From: DYJB01 sp963777165
GTDB taxonomy: Bacteria; Chloroflexota; Anaerolineae; Anaerolineales; E44-bin32
Length of the DNA: 64,000 bases
Assembly: GCA_963777165.1 (NCBI GenBank)
Contig: CAVZPO010000006.1
Coordinates: 1 to 64,000 of the forward strand
Reading direction: 5' to 3'
Part shown: piece after piece, positions 8,410 to 17,687 of the stretch
Layout of the letters: every line of letters begins with the position of its first letter
How positions within the stretch are numbered: position 1 is the stretch's first letter
Notes under the pieces: model-generated
Seen by the model: the letters and a program-made list of their open reading frames with translations, nothing else
What the model was told of the DNA's origin: nothing
The model's database searches: none
Position numbers and translations under genes: made by a program

Positions 8410-9474
8410 CTAGGTTGAGAGGATTTCCCGCTGGGAGATCTCGGTGGACACGAAGACCTTGGTCAGAGTCGGGTCCGTGCGCAGCTGCTTCAGCGCGCTC
8501 TCCAGCTCTTCCACGGGCACGATCATGGAGAACATGCTCTCGGGCTTGATGTGGCCCGCGGCCAGGAGCGCGATGGCGTCTGTCCAGTCGGTTCCCACCC
8601 CGGCGCAGGAGCCCACGACCGTCTTCTCCCCCAGCACGAGGTCGAAGGGGTTCATCGGGATCATTTCGTCGGGGGCGCAGATGCCGAAGGCGGCCAGCGT
8701 CCCGCCGGGACGCAGCATGGCGAACGCCTGCGCGTAGGTGGCGGGGGTTCCGACGGCCTCCACGACGAAGTCCGCGCCGCGGCCGTCGGTGAGCCTCTTC
8801 ACCTCGGCCACCGGGTCCTTGCCATCCTGGATATTGATCGTGACGTCGACGCCCATCTCCTTGGCGATGGCGAGACGCTTGGCGTTGTGGCCGATCACGA
8901 TGACCGGCGCCGCACCGCGCAGCCGCGCCAGCAGCCCGTGCAGGACGCCTAGGCCGCTGCCGATCACCGCCACCGAGCTTCCATGCGTCACCCTGGCGGC
9001 TTTCGAAGAATGGATGACACACGAGACTGGCTCGATGAAAGCGCCGGCCAGGAAGCTCAGTGAGTCGGGCAGTTTGTGCACCTGGTCGAAGGGGGCTTTC
9101 ACGTACTCAGCATAAGTGCCGTCCACGTGGATCCCCAGCTGGTGGAAGTCGCGGCACATCAGCTTCTGGCCCTGGCGGCAGTAGAAGCAGATGCCGCACG
9201 ACATGTTGATGTCGGCCGTGACCCGGTCTCCTTCCTTCAACCCCCGGGCCTTCTTCCCGACCTGCGCGATGACACCTGAGAACTCGTGCCCGGCGATGAG
9301 GGGGAGCTTGTCCGCCGAGTACTTGCCCGTGTAGATGCTCCAATCGGTGCCGCAGATGCCGGTGTATTTCACCTTGATCAGGACCTCGGTGTCGCCGATC
9401 TCAGGAACGGGCACCTGCTTGATCGTGATCACCTCGGGCTTCTCGAAAACCGCCGCCTTCATTGTGGCTGCCAT
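8410..9474 (-). CDS. Zinc-dependent alcohol/sorbitol dehydrogenase family
   Basis: 354-residue medium-chain dehydrogenase. Catalytic zinc ligands are C41 (GICGTDW) and H63/E64 (AGHEFSGV). Structural zinc cysteines are in SCGICFYCRQGQKLMC. The NAD-binding loop reads VAVIGSGLGVLHGLLA. It probably oxidises a polyol or sugar to a keto sugar. AGGAAGGAAC precedes the ATG. It lies between two TIM-barrel isomerase genes, five bases before the coding-strand leader of the next gene, inside the sugar operon. Confidence 0.87.
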   Translation of the reverse strand: MAATMKAAVFEKPEVITIKQVPVPEIGDTEVLIKVKYTGICGTDWSIYTGKYSADKLPLIAGHEFSGVIAQVGKKARGLKEGDRVTADINMSCGICFYCRQGQKLMCRDFHQLGIHVDGTYAEYVKAPFDQVHKLPDSLSFLAGAFIEPVSCVIHSSKAARVTHGSSVAVIGSGLGVLHGLLARLRGAAPVIVIGHNAKRLAIAKEMGVDVTINIQDGKDPVAEVKRLTDGRGADFVVEAVGTPATYAQAFAMLRPGGTLAAFGICAPDEMIPMNPFDLVLGEKTVVGSCAGVGTDWTDAIALLAAGHIKPESMFSMIVPVEELESALKQLRTDPTLTKVFVSTEISQREILST

Positions 9475-9502
9475 GAAGTTCCTTCCTTTCCTTCGGTCGG
9501 CG

Positions 9503-10474
9503 TCAGTTGAATAGGACGTCGTTCCGGCCTTCGTACGGCTTCTCGATCATCAGGGGTTTCAAATAGGCAATCGTCTTGGTGATGCCGTCGTGCCTGCTCA
9601 TCGTGACGTCCTCGTGCTCGTAGCTCATCACGTAGTCGTAGCCGATCAGGGAAAGTTCGGTGATCACCTTCCTCCAGGGCACGGATCCCCAGCCCGGGAT
9701 GCGGAAGCGGAACCCGCGGCCGAGACGCTGCCAGTCACCCTGTGGGATCACTCCCGAGCGCCCGACATTGTGCGCAACGATCTCGCCGTCCTTGGCGTGC
9801 ACATGGAAGATGTACTGGCTGAGGGAATCGATGAAGTGTTCCACCTCGAGTCCCAGATAGATGAGGTTGGCTGGGTCGAAGTTGAAGCCAAACTCCTTGC
9901 GACCCCCCATCAATTCAACCGCCCGCAGGGCTGTCTCTACGTTGTAAACAAGCTCGTTGGGGTGCGGCTCGTGAGCGAACTTGACGCCGTATTCGCCGAA
10001 CTTGTCCAGGATCTTGCTCCAGCGCTCGACGAATTCGGCTTCCATGTCGGACCAGCCCTTGGAATAGGGCCAGGGGAAGAACCGGCCGAAGTTCTCGCAG
10101 CCGATGAACCCGGTCACCACGGGTACCCCAAGCGCATTGGCTGCCTGGGCGGTCTTGATCATCCGCTCGGTCCCAAACTTGATCTTCTCTTCCTTGGTGC
10201 CCTTGTAGATCGCATCCGTATCCTTGCCGTAGGGTCCCAGAACGATCTGGCCCTCAGGATGATTCGCCAGTGCCGAAATGATCAGCCCGTGGTCTTCGAC
10301 CTGTCGCCTCAACTCGACGGCCGCACTTCCCTTAACGATGGCCTCGATATCCAGGTGCGGGTTGTTGGCAAAGGCTGGCATCTCGACTGCCTGATAGCCC
10401 AGCCCGGATGCCAGGGTCAATACCTCTTCCAACTTCAGATCAAGGAACGTGGCTGTGAAGAGCCCGAGTTTCAT
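9503..10474 (-). CDS. Sugar phosphate isomerase/epimerase (TIM barrel)
   Basis: 323 residues, AP-endonuclease-2/xylose-isomerase-like barrel. The start MKLGLFTATFLDLKLEEVL has GGAAAGGG upstream. Metal-site candidates are Glu/His in KFAHEPHPNELVYN, Asp in FGFNFDPANLIYLG, and His in IFHVHAKDGEIV. The motif set resembles inosose-type or hydroxypyruvate-isomerase-type members, but the substrate is not determinable. It follows the FGGY kinase gene by 79 bases. Confidence 0.82.
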   Translation of the reverse strand: MKLGLFTATFLDLKLEEVLTLASGLGYQAVEMPAFANNPHLDIEAIVKGSAAVELRRQVEDHGLIISALANHPEGQIVLGPYGKDTDAIYKGTKEEKIKFGTERMIKTAQAANALGVPVVTGFIGCENFGRFFPWPYSKGWSDMEAEFVERWSKILDKFGEYGVKFAHEPHPNELVYNVETALRAVELMGGRKEFGFNFDPANLIYLGLEVEHFIDSLSQYIFHVHAKDGEIVAHNVGRSGVIPQGDWQRLGRGFRFRIPGWGSVPWRKVITELSLIGYDYVMSYEHEDVTMSRHDGITKTIAYLKPLMIEKPYEGRNDVLFN

Positions 10475-10553
10475 GCGATTGCCCTTTCCTCAGGAACGAT
10501 TGGATAGGAGGAGCGGAGGCTCGTCCTTGGAAAAGGATCCTACCCAAGGTCGG

Positions 10554-12092
10554 CTACGATTCAATCGCCTGCAGTGCTTCGCTGAGCCTGGACTGATACT
10601 CTGCAGCCAGCGCAAAGACGGGCAGAAGCTCTTCATACTTGCGGTTGTTCTCCGCATCCGGGTGGACCACCTCCTCGACTTTGTGGATCTTGTCAATCCG
10701 ATGGAAGTCTTTCCACAACCCGCACCCGACGGCCGCAAGGGCCGCCGCACCCAGCGCCCCAGCATCCTGATCGATATTGGTCTTGAGGATGCGGGTATTG
10801 AACACGTCCGCAAAGATTCCCAGGTAGAACCGGCTCTTGGCGCCCCCGCCCACAAACAGGATCTCATCCTCCAGCCGGGTGTACTTGCGCAGCAGGTCAA
10901 GGCGAAGGCGCAGATTCATGGCGATGCCTTCCATGACCGAGCGGATCAATTCGCCTTTCCCGTGTTTCAGATCGAGACCGACATAGGCGCCGCGGAGATG
11001 AACGCTCGAGTCCTGGGACGTACCGCCCGCCAGGCTGGGGTTGAAGAGCAGTTTGTTGGACCCCACCGGCGCCTTGGCAGCCTCGCGGTCCATGAGCGCA
11101 AAGACATCAACCCCCGTGCGGTCGGCTTCCTCGATCAGCTCGCGGCACAAGTTGTCTTTCACCCACGCGAAGGTCGAGCCGGCGGAGAAGATGCTGACTG
11201 CCGAGGTATAGGTATTCGGTATCACGTGGGCGAAGACATAGGGTTTGTACTGTTTGTCCAGCACGGGCTCGTCGGAGGAAACCGCGATCCAGGCAGAGGA
11301 ACCCAGGGAGGTATAGACGCGCCCGTCACGGGTATTCCGGGCCCCCAACGCCATGCACGAGTTGTCCACCCCGCCACACACCACCTGTACCCCCTCCTCC
11401 AATCCGAGGGTCCTGGCTGCTTCTGGCCCAACCTCGCCGAGAACGGACGTGGAGGGGACGATATCCGGCCAGACAGCGGCGGGGATCCCGCTGGCCGTGA
11501 TCAGGCGCGCGCTGTACTGCCAGCCCTTCAGGTCGTAGATCCCCGAACCGGAGGCATAGGAGTAATCGGTCATCAACTTGCCGGTAAGTCTGTAGTTGAT
11601 GTAGTCTTTGGTGCCCAGGAGCTTGAAGACCCTGCTCCACATCTCCGGTTCGTGGTTCGAATACCACATCGCTTTGAAGACGGTGTAGCAGGCGGCGGGG
11701 AAGCCATTCCCGGTGGTCATGTACCAGTCATCGGGATCGATCCTCTCGAAGAAACGGGCGACCTCCGCCTGGGCACGTATGTCCGACCAGATGGGGGTCG
11801 TGTCTCTGAGCAGGTTGCCGCCTTCATCCACGGGTACGGCCCCCAGACTGTGTCCGGAGATCCCCAGCCCGACGATGCTCTTCTTGTCCACCCCGCTGGA
11901 GCCGAGCAGCCTACGCGTGCTGGACACCACGGCGTCCCACCAGTCTGCAGGGCGTTGTTCGTGCCACCCCAGATGCGGGTACAGCGTGGAATAGGGAACG
12001 AAGGCACTGGCCAGACAGCTGCCCTGCTCATCATAGAGTGAGGCCTTATTGCCGCCGGTGCCAAGATCAAACGAGAGGATCCGTTTGTCCAT
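10554..12092 (-). CDS. FGGY-family carbohydrate kinase (xylulokinase-like)
   Basis: 512 residues. The N-terminal actin-like ATPase domain starts ILSFDLGTGGNKASLYDEQG. The sugar-site block is GLGISGHSLGAVPVD. The C-terminal domain carries CGGVDNSCMALG and the phosphate loop LFVGGGAKSRFYLGIFAD. Such kinases phosphorylate ketopentoses, glycerol or related sugars. With the DeoC-type aldolase encoded 30 bases upstream, a natural reading is phosphorylation of a keto sugar followed by aldol cleavage, but the transcription order and substrate are not proof. Confidence 0.88.
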   Translation of the reverse strand: MDKRILSFDLGTGGNKASLYDEQGSCLASAFVPYSTLYPHLGWHEQRPADWWDAVVSSTRRLLGSSGVDKKSIVGLGISGHSLGAVPVDEGGNLLRDTTPIWSDIRAQAEVARFFERIDPDDWYMTTGNGFPAACYTVFKAMWYSNHEPEMWSRVFKLLGTKDYINYRLTGKLMTDYSYASGSGIYDLKGWQYSARLITASGIPAAVWPDIVPSTSVLGEVGPEAARTLGLEEGVQVVCGGVDNSCMALGARNTRDGRVYTSLGSSAWIAVSSDEPVLDKQYKPYVFAHVIPNTYTSAVSIFSAGSTFAWVKDNLCRELIEEADRTGVDVFALMDREAAKAPVGSNKLLFNPSLAGGTSQDSSVHLRGAYVGLDLKHGKGELIRSVMEGIAMNLRLRLDLLRKYTRLEDEILFVGGGAKSRFYLGIFADVFNTRILKTNIDQDAGALGAAALAAVGCGLWKDFHRIDKIHKVEEVVHPDAENNRKYEELLPVFALAAEYQSRLSEALQAIES

Positions 12093-12122
12093 GCGTCTCT
12101 CAGTGAGTCTGCGCAGGTCCTG

Positions 12123-12818
12123 CTAAACCTCGATGCCGGCTCCAAGCGACAGACACTCGTCCACAATGGCGATCCCACTCTCGAGGTTCACTCCAAAACG
12201 TGATGCCCCGGCTTGGTACAGTCTCACCAGGGTTGCCAGGTCGCGGATGCCGCCGGAGGCCTTGATCTTGATGCGGTCCCCCACCACGGACTTGATCCGA
12301 TGCACATCCTCCGGGGTCGTACTGCGATCTGCCCAGCCTGTGCCGGTCTTGACAAACGCAGCTCCGGCGCGCAAGCAGATACCGCATGCCAGTTCCGCTT
12401 CCTCCGGGGTGAGGACCATGATCTCGATAATCACCTTGACCGGGATCGGACGCACGCTGTCGATGACCGCCCGTACGTCCCGTTCCACGCCGGCAAGATC
12501 TCCTGAGCGCAGGGCGCCGATATTCATGACCACATCGAGTTCGTCGCAGCCCGCCGCGATCATCTCTTTCGCCTGCGCGACCTTGACGGAGGTTGAGTCC
12601 GAGCCGGAAGGAAAACTGACATTGCCAACCACATGGATCTCGGCATGGCCGTTGAGCAGCTCTCGGGTGTAGGGGATAAACCACTGCAGGACCGAGACCT
12701 GGCCGAACGCATACTTCAGGGCGGCCTTCGCCATCGCTTCGATGTCGGCCTGGTTGGATACTGTCCGGACGCAGGACAGGTCGATCATCCCGGCGACGGC
12801 GCTGGCTGTCAGGAGCAT
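12123..12818 (-). CDS. DeoC-family aldolase (deoxyribose-phosphate aldolase-like)
   Basis: 231 residues. Class I aldolase of the DeoC fold. The Schiff-base lysine is K157 in FVKTGTGW, the proton-relay pair is D95 (ELDVVMN) and K186 (IKASGGI). Classical DeoC splits 2-deoxyribose-5-phosphate into acetaldehyde and glyceraldehyde-3-phosphate; related operon-borne members act on other phosphosugars. Length matches the family. It follows the shikimate-dehydrogenase-like gene by 19 bases. Confidence 0.88.
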   Translation of the reverse strand: MLLTASAVAGMIDLSCVRTVSNQADIEAMAKAALKYAFGQVSVLQWFIPYTRELLNGHAEIHVVGNVSFPSGSDSTSVKVAQAKEMIAAGCDELDVVMNIGALRSGDLAGVERDVRAVIDSVRPIPVKVIIEIMVLTPEEAELACGICLRAGAAFVKTGTGWADRSTTPEDVHRIKSVVGDRIKIKASGGIRDLATLVRLYQAGASRFGVNLESGIAIVDECLSLGAGIEV

Positions 12819-12837
12819 TCTCCACCGGCCCTTCTGA

Positions 12838-13803
12838 TCACTTCCGAACAGACTCGGCGGCCTCGTTCAACTTGTCGAACAGAGCCGGGGTGAGATCAAA
12901 GTGCAGCACTTGCGCAACGACCTGTGTCCAGCCGTGGACAAAATAGAGCCAGCCATCTTCCACGACAACCCCGCGGCTTGAGGCCTGGGCGAGCGCCTGA
13001 TGCATGAAGTTCAGCTCGCCGCGGTAGTTGAATTCCCAGGCGATGCTGTTGATGGGGAAGAGTCCATCCCAAGTGATCGGTGAGCCCGGGGTATCCTTGC
13101 CCATGCCGGTGGCATTGATGATGACGGAGTATGGGGGGAAGGCCTGCAGGAGCCTGTCATTGACCGCCGGGTCAGCATTGTGGATGAACTCGCTCTCGAT
13201 GTCTGTCTGCAGGTGCTGGACCATTTGGCTGGCATGATCCAGACGCCCCTGGGAACGGTTGACGAAGACGAAGCGTTTGGGGCGGTCTCCCTGGTCTTTC
13301 TTGTTGATCAAGTGTAGCAGGGTTGCGATGGCAGAGCCGCCAGCGCCGAAGCACAGCACGTCTCCGCCGGTGCGTGCGAAATATCGCTCGCCAAGGATGG
13401 CATCCAGGCTGTGACCCGACGTGAGCGGATCTTTGGCATGGCCTTCAAGCCGTCCTTCGAGCTTGGAGATGCTGGACACCTCATCCGTGATCAGAGCATA
13501 GGGGTCAAGGTAGTCAAACAGATCTCGCGCCGCCGTGAGCAAGTCGATCTTGTGGGTGGTCACCAGCGCGCCCAGGGAGAGCGGATCGTACTTGATCTGG
13601 GCCACGGCCTGGCGATAGACCTCTACGGCATCATGGATCTTGCAGTCAACGCCTTCCAAGAGCACGTCCTGGCGTCCCAGGACTTCCATCCACAAGGGGA
13701 AGACGTTCCTGATCGAGGACCGGGAGGTCGTCACGCCGATGAAGTAGAAGGTGGGCACCGTCCTGGGTGAGATGGAGAAGGTGCTCTGTGGGACAGCTCC
13801 CAT
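12838..13803 (-). CDS. Shikimate/quinate dehydrogenase-like protein
   Basis: 321 residues. AroE-like fold: an N-terminal substrate domain with GALVTTHKIDLL (the Lys of the NxTxPxK-type site kept as THK), then a Rossmann domain with DVLCFGAGGSAIATLLHL and NRSQGRLDHA, and INATGMGKDTPGSP. It is about 40 residues longer than typical AroE and sits in a sugar operon instead of an aromatic cluster, so it may oxidise a cyclic polyol or other hydroxyacid. AAGGAG precedes the ATG at 13803. The 156-base gap upstream contains no gene beyond a 14-codon open frame. Confidence 0.72.
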   Translation of the reverse strand: MGAVPQSTFSISPRTVPTFYFIGVTTSRSSIRNVFPLWMEVLGRQDVLLEGVDCKIHDAVEVYRQAVAQIKYDPLSLGALVTTHKIDLLTAARDLFDYLDPYALITDEVSSISKLEGRLEGHAKDPLTSGHSLDAILGERYFARTGGDVLCFGAGGSAIATLLHLINKKDQGDRPKRFVFVNRSQGRLDHASQMVQHLQTDIESEFIHNADPAVNDRLLQAFPPYSVIINATGMGKDTPGSPITWDGLFPINSIAWEFNYRGELNFMHQALAQASSRGVVVEDGWLYFVHGWTQVVAQVLHFDLTPALFDKLNEAAESVRK

Positions 13804-13959
13804 GCTGGGCTCCTTGATTGCTGGTGCGTGCCGGCCCTATCGGAGGAACTCGGAGCTCCAGCTCCGTACCCCGAGGAATCACGCATGCGGACTAGCGGGT
13901 CTCCTTGAACTTCGCCAACACGTCGCGCTCAATCATGGCTCACGGCTCCGGTACCTGGA

Positions 13960-14925
13960 TCACACGACCCGGTATTTCGGGTTCTCGCCCCGCAACACGG
14001 CAAGGCAGTCTCTCATGGCAAGCCAGCCCATGTTGCTCGTGGCGCCGTCGGTCTGTGCGCCGAGGTGAGGGGTGACGATCACCTGCGGGAGCTGCAAGAG
14101 AGGGTTGCTCGCACCTGGCGGTTCGACCGCGAAGGCATCCAGGCCGGCGCCTGCCAGATGACCCGATTGCAGGGCCTGCTGCAAGGAGGATTCATCTACA
14201 ACTTCACCCCGGGAGGTGTTGATCAGAATGGCGCCCCGCTTCATCTTCGCCAGGAACTCCCGATTGACCAACCCGTGGGTCTCCGGAAGGAGCGGCACAT
14301 GCAGGCTGATGAAATCCGAGTTCGCGATGACCTCATCGAGCGTTTCCAGTGTGACGCCATTCGCCGCGGCGAATGCCTCATCCGGAACCGGATCGTAGGC
14401 CAGGATGCGGCAATCGAAGCCCGCCAGACGCCGGGCGAGTTCTCTGCCGATGGTCCCCAAACCCAGAATGCCGACGGACTTACCCTCCAGAGAGATGCCA
14501 TTCAGCCGCGGCCATGTTCCCAGTCGAACAGCTTGATCTGCTTCCGGAATCTGGCGGGCAAGGGCGAGGAGGAGGCCCAGCGCCAGCTCTGCCACCGACA
14601 CTGAGTTGGCGCCCGGGGTGTTGGTGACCACAATGCCCCGTTCTCTGGCGGCAGCGAGGTCGACATTGTCCACTCCAACCCCGTAGCGCGAGATCACTTT
14701 CAGGGCATCTGCCTGGGCCAGCGCTGAGCGATCGATCACATCCAGTCCGGCGATGTAGCCATCCACGCCCGGCAACAAGCCCGCCACGGCGCCGGAGGAA
14801 AGGGGTTTGCCGGTCGGATTGTAGGCAACGAACCCGGTCGAAGACTCCAATTCGGTCTTCAATCGGGCATCGTGTTTGCCATACGAAGTCGGCGTCACGA
14901 GGATGCGGGCTTGTTTCAGATCCAT
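13960..14925 (-). CDS. D-isomer-specific 2-hydroxyacid dehydrogenase (SerA-like)
   Basis: 321 residues from the ATG at 14925. An ATG at 15057 in the same frame would run through the upstream gene and is rejected. The NAD site is SVGILGLGTIGRELARRL. Catalytic residues are Arg in INTSRGEVVDE, Glu in the following segment, and His in VIVTPHLGAQTDGA. No C-terminal ACT domain is present, unlike long-form phosphoglycerate dehydrogenases. It probably reduces or oxidises a sugar-derived 2-keto or 2-hydroxy acid. It starts 10 bases after the preceding stop. Confidence 0.85.
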   Translation of the reverse strand: MDLKQARILVTPTSYGKHDARLKTELESSTGFVAYNPTGKPLSSGAVAGLLPGVDGYIAGLDVIDRSALAQADALKVISRYGVGVDNVDLAAARERGIVVTNTPGANSVSVAELALGLLLALARQIPEADQAVRLGTWPRLNGISLEGKSVGILGLGTIGRELARRLAGFDCRILAYDPVPDEAFAAANGVTLETLDEVIANSDFISLHVPLLPETHGLVNREFLAKMKRGAILINTSRGEVVDESSLQQALQSGHLAGAGLDAFAVEPPGASNPLLQLPQVIVTPHLGAQTDGATSNMGWLAMRDCLAVLRGENPKYRVV

Positions 14926-14935
14926 CGTGCGCCCT

Positions 14936-15589
14936 CTAGCTCCGGTACCGCGGATTGTCGATGACCTCGGGGCCGTTCTCGCCTTCCACCACCAGCTTCC
15001 TAAACCCCAACTGTTCGATCGTCCCGTAATCATGCCCGGCATTGCCGGGATAGGCAAAGAAAGTCACCAGATCCTCCTGACGAGACGTGCAGACTGACCT
15101 GTGCCCCCAACGCGGAGGGATATAGAGCACCTTGCCCGGCGTGAGGGACTCCACAGAAGGTTCCCCCTCCGGAGTCTGCATGACCATGTAGCCCTCGCCT
15201 CTCAGGCAGGAATAGATTTCGGCCGTTTCGAGGGCGGTGTGAAAATGCCCCTTCGTCATGAAGTACTCCCGTCCGATTCTGCCGGGATGAACGACCGAGA
15301 TCCCCAACTGGAGTTCCCCGGCTACCTCAGGGCGTTTGATCTCATAGACCTCATAGATCAGCCTGTCTTCTTCGGCCAGCATGGATCGGTACGCTTCTTG
15401 ATCCATGCATTGTCCCCTTAATGCGGACAGCCGGCGTTGGATATGATTGTCGACTCTCGAGGGAATCCCATTCGGCATCGGAAGCGTGAAGGTGAAGGGA
15501 ACGTCGGCCACACGCACCTCCTGGACCAGACCTGTCAGTCGTCTGTCGACCCGGCCGCCAAATATCACCTGGATTGAGTCGTGGGGCAA
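14936..15589 (-). CDS. Cupin-type glucose-6-phosphate isomerase
   Basis: 217 residues, related to archaeal cupin phosphoglucose isomerase. The metal site is H115 and H117 (TKGHFH), E124 and H163 (RWGHRS). Their spacing (0, +2, +9, +48) matches H88/H90/E97/H136 of the Pyrococcus furiosus enzyme exactly. It interconverts glucose- and fructose-6-phosphate or a related aldose/ketose pair. It is the first gene of the sugar operon. I see no convincing promoter in the 256-base upstream gap. Confidence 0.85.
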   Translation of the reverse strand: MPHDSIQVIFGGRVDRRLTGLVQEVRVADVPFTFTLPMPNGIPSRVDNHIQRRLSALRGQCMDQEAYRSMLAEEDRLIYEVYEIKRPEVAGELQLGISVVHPGRIGREYFMTKGHFHTALETAEIYSCLRGEGYMVMQTPEGEPSVESLTPGKVLYIPPRWGHRSVCTSRQEDLVTFFAYPGNAGHDYGTIEQLGFRKLVVEGENGPEVIDNPRYRS

Positions 15590-15845
15590 GTGCGAATGCC
15601 TGACCTGCAGACGTGTCTCCGATAGTAGTCTGGCTCACCCGCGATTATTGCCCAGCGAGCCAATCGCCACTGGCACAGCCATCTGGGTGGCCAACGCAAC
15701 ATGCTTTCCCGGCCCGGCTCGAATGATGCCCCCGGTCAGGGGTTCGAGGGTCTGCTCCGGTTCGTACAGGGGGCGGTGAGGCAGTCGTCATAAGCCAGAA
15801 CGCCAAACACGCCCGGCCCCGAATGAAGACACCTGACCCAGTCGC

Positions 15846-16490
15846 TTACCCAAGTGACCCAGGAGCCGCGGAGGAGGGTTTGCGCCGCAGTCGCGGGAGC
15901 CACGCCGGGACACGCGCGGCATACTCCCGCCATTCCTGGCCGAACTCTTGAGCCAAGACGTACTCCTCCCGGCGGGCACGGACGACAAGCCCAAGCATCA
16001 GAACGGCGAAGGCCAGTGTTGCCCACGTCCGGTAGAGAAGCACGCTGCCCAAGGCGGCGATGTTCACCGCCAGGTACATCGGGTGCCGTACGCGGGCGTA
16101 GGGGCCGGAGACGATCAGTCGGTGTCCGGCATTCAAGCGGACGCCGAAGCCGCTCGAGGGTGCGAACATCTGACCGAGCGAGCGAAGTCCCCACAGGCAA
16201 AGCCCGCATCCGCCAGACAGCAGGGTGATTCCCCCGGCTGACAACAGGATTTGGAGTCCGGGTTCCAGTCGGATGGGTAGGGGCCGCCACAGCCATACGC
16301 CGGCAACGAAGAAACCCAGTGTGGAGACCAGCAGAAGAGGCAAGCGCAGCACGATCCGAGCTCCGGGCTCGACCCGGCCACTCGGCCGGCGCAGCGAACG
16401 GACCATCGACAATAGGGCCAATCCCAGTGTGCCTAGCCCGATGACGGCGCCGATCCAGCCAACGATCCGTCCGGCCACCTCCAGCGTCAC
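15846..16490 (-). CDS. Isoprenylcysteine carboxyl methyltransferase family protein
   Basis: 214 residues with four or five membrane helices and the C-terminal ICMT/PEMT signature: GPYARVRHPMYLA, then RARREEYVLAQEFGQEW and a final YAARVPAWLP. In bacteria these membrane methyltransferases act on small lipophilic or thiol substrates using S-adenosylmethionine; the substrate is not known here. It appears monocistronic. Confidence 0.82.
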   Translation of the reverse strand: MTLEVAGRIVGWIGAVIGLGTLGLALLSMVRSLRRPSGRVEPGARIVLRLPLLLVSTLGFFVAGVWLWRPLPIRLEPGLQILLSAGGITLLSGGCGLCLWGLRSLGQMFAPSSGFGVRLNAGHRLIVSGPYARVRHPMYLAVNIAALGSVLLYRTWATLAFAVLMLGLVVRARREEYVLAQEFGQEWREYAARVPAWLPRLRRKPSSAAPGSLG

Positions 16491-16555
16491 ATCCCCATCC
16501 TCGCACTACCCCGTCGAATACGGACGGCCGGCGGTGCCCCGGCCAGGTTCGGTCG

Positions 16556-17032
16556 TCAGCGCCGCCATGGGACCGTCACCGGGACTCCGGGCGTGGGGAT
16601 CGGCGCCGAGCGGTCGGCGATCGTCACGTGATAGGTCCCGCCGGGTAGCACGTCGATGGCCAGCAGGTCGCTGGAGGCACAGTCGGTCCCGGCGGCGCAC
16701 CCGGTGGCGCCGAACTGGTAATCGTCGGGGGCTTCTATCAATGTGGCATAGAAGACGTAGGTGCCGGGCGCCTCCACGCTAATGAGGATCGGTGCCGAGG
16801 TCGGCATGACCACCAGCCCGTGCGACCCGGCGGGGTAGAAGCCCTTGAACGTCTTCCCGGTCGTGACCTCCTGGGCGAAGAGCGAAGCCGCAAAGCCCGA
16901 CCCGCCACCGCCCATGTCGAAAAGGACCTGGACAGAAGCCAGCTGCGGCGTGGGCGTCGCCCCCCCGCAGCCGGCCACCGCCAGCGAGCACACGATCGCC
17001 AGACCGCTCATGGACCTCAGGAACCGCATCAT
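16556..17032 (-). CDS. Putative secreted lipoprotein, unknown function
   Basis: 158 residues. A lipoprotein signal peptide is clear: positive start MMRFLRS, hydrophobic stretch, and lipobox LAVAGC, giving a lipidated Cys near position 21. The mature part is short, beta-rich and has two further Cys (GCAAGTDC), with the layout of an immunoglobulin-like domain. GGAGGC precedes the ATG. No family recognised. It ends 65 bases before the preceding methyltransferase gene begins. Confidence 0.65.
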   Translation of the reverse strand: MMRFLRSMSGLAIVCSLAVAGCGGATPTPQLASVQVLFDMGGGGSGFAASLFAQEVTTGKTFKGFYPAGSHGLVVMPTSAPILISVEAPGTYVFYATLIEAPDDYQFGATGCAAGTDCASSDLLAIDVLPGGTYHVTIADRSAPIPTPGVPVTVPWRR

Positions 17033-17054
17033 GCCTCCGCGTCCGAAAGCCCGC

Positions 17055-17687
17055 TCACGCTGGCTTGGTCTTGGAACCTCGGCGCGAGCGTGGCGATGTC
17101 GGCCGGAGTGCCGCGCGCGCCTTGCTTCGTTTCAGCGCTTCGTCGATCGCAGCCTGGGCGCGCCTGGCCCGTGTCTCTGGCCGTTTGGCGGACGCAAACG
17201 CATGCGAGTGCATCTGGCGGATGGAAGGCGGCAGCGCCCGGAAGGCATCCAGCGCGCCTGCCCGGCGCACGAGGGCGGCCCGCAGACCGGGAGGGATCCA
17301 CGCCGGGTCCTCTCGCCGCGCTGCGGCGTCCCATTGCCCGTTCGCCTTCGCCGCCTCGACCTTGCGCATTCCGGCTGCCGTCATCCGACCCCGGCGGATG
17401 AGCTCCTGCACACGTCCCTTGTTGCTCTCCGACCAGATGCTGCCTGGCTTGCGCGGGGTGTAGCGCTGAAGGAAGTAGTCCGCATCCCGCGAACGGGTGA
17501 GTCCGTCGATCCAGCCATAGCACAGCGCTTCCTCCACGCCGTCCTCATACGGCATGCCCTGGCGCCTGGACCCCTTCTTGAGGTGCGCAACCCAGGCTTC
17601 GGTCTCATGGTTGTGGTGTGAGCGCAACCAGGCGCGCCACCCTCGACGGTCGTCGAAGAACAAGACGGTGGATCCTCGCTCGGTCAC
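17055..17687 (-). CDS. YdeI/OmpD-associated family protein
   Basis: 210 residues. It begins at a GTG that shares GTGA with the stop of the GNAT gene. The N-terminal YdeI-type block includes EAWVAHLKKGS, MPYEDGVEEALCYGWIDG and RYTPRKPGSIWSESNKGRV; a helical C-terminal bacteriocin-resistance-type region ends in a Lys/Arg-rich tail. The biochemical role is unknown. Confidence 0.82.
   Translation of the reverse strand: MTERGSTVLFFDDRRGWRAWLRSHHNHETEAWVAHLKKGSRRQGMPYEDGVEEALCYGWIDGLTRSRDADYFLQRYTPRKPGSIWSESNKGRVQELIRRGRMTAAGMRKVEAAKANGQWDAAARREDPAWIPPGLRAALVRRAGALDAFRALPPSIRQMHSHAFASAKRPETRARRAQAAIDEALKRSKARAALRPTSPRSRRGSKTKPA

Noticed and set aside
10449..12041. 530-codon plus-strand frame opposite the FGGY kinase
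   Set aside because: High GC leaves long antisense frames open; the kinase motifs on the minus strand are unmistakable.
15590..15845. Promoter or operator of the sugar operon
   Set aside because: TACTAT-like boxes occur but no matching -35 or repeat; nothing convincing.
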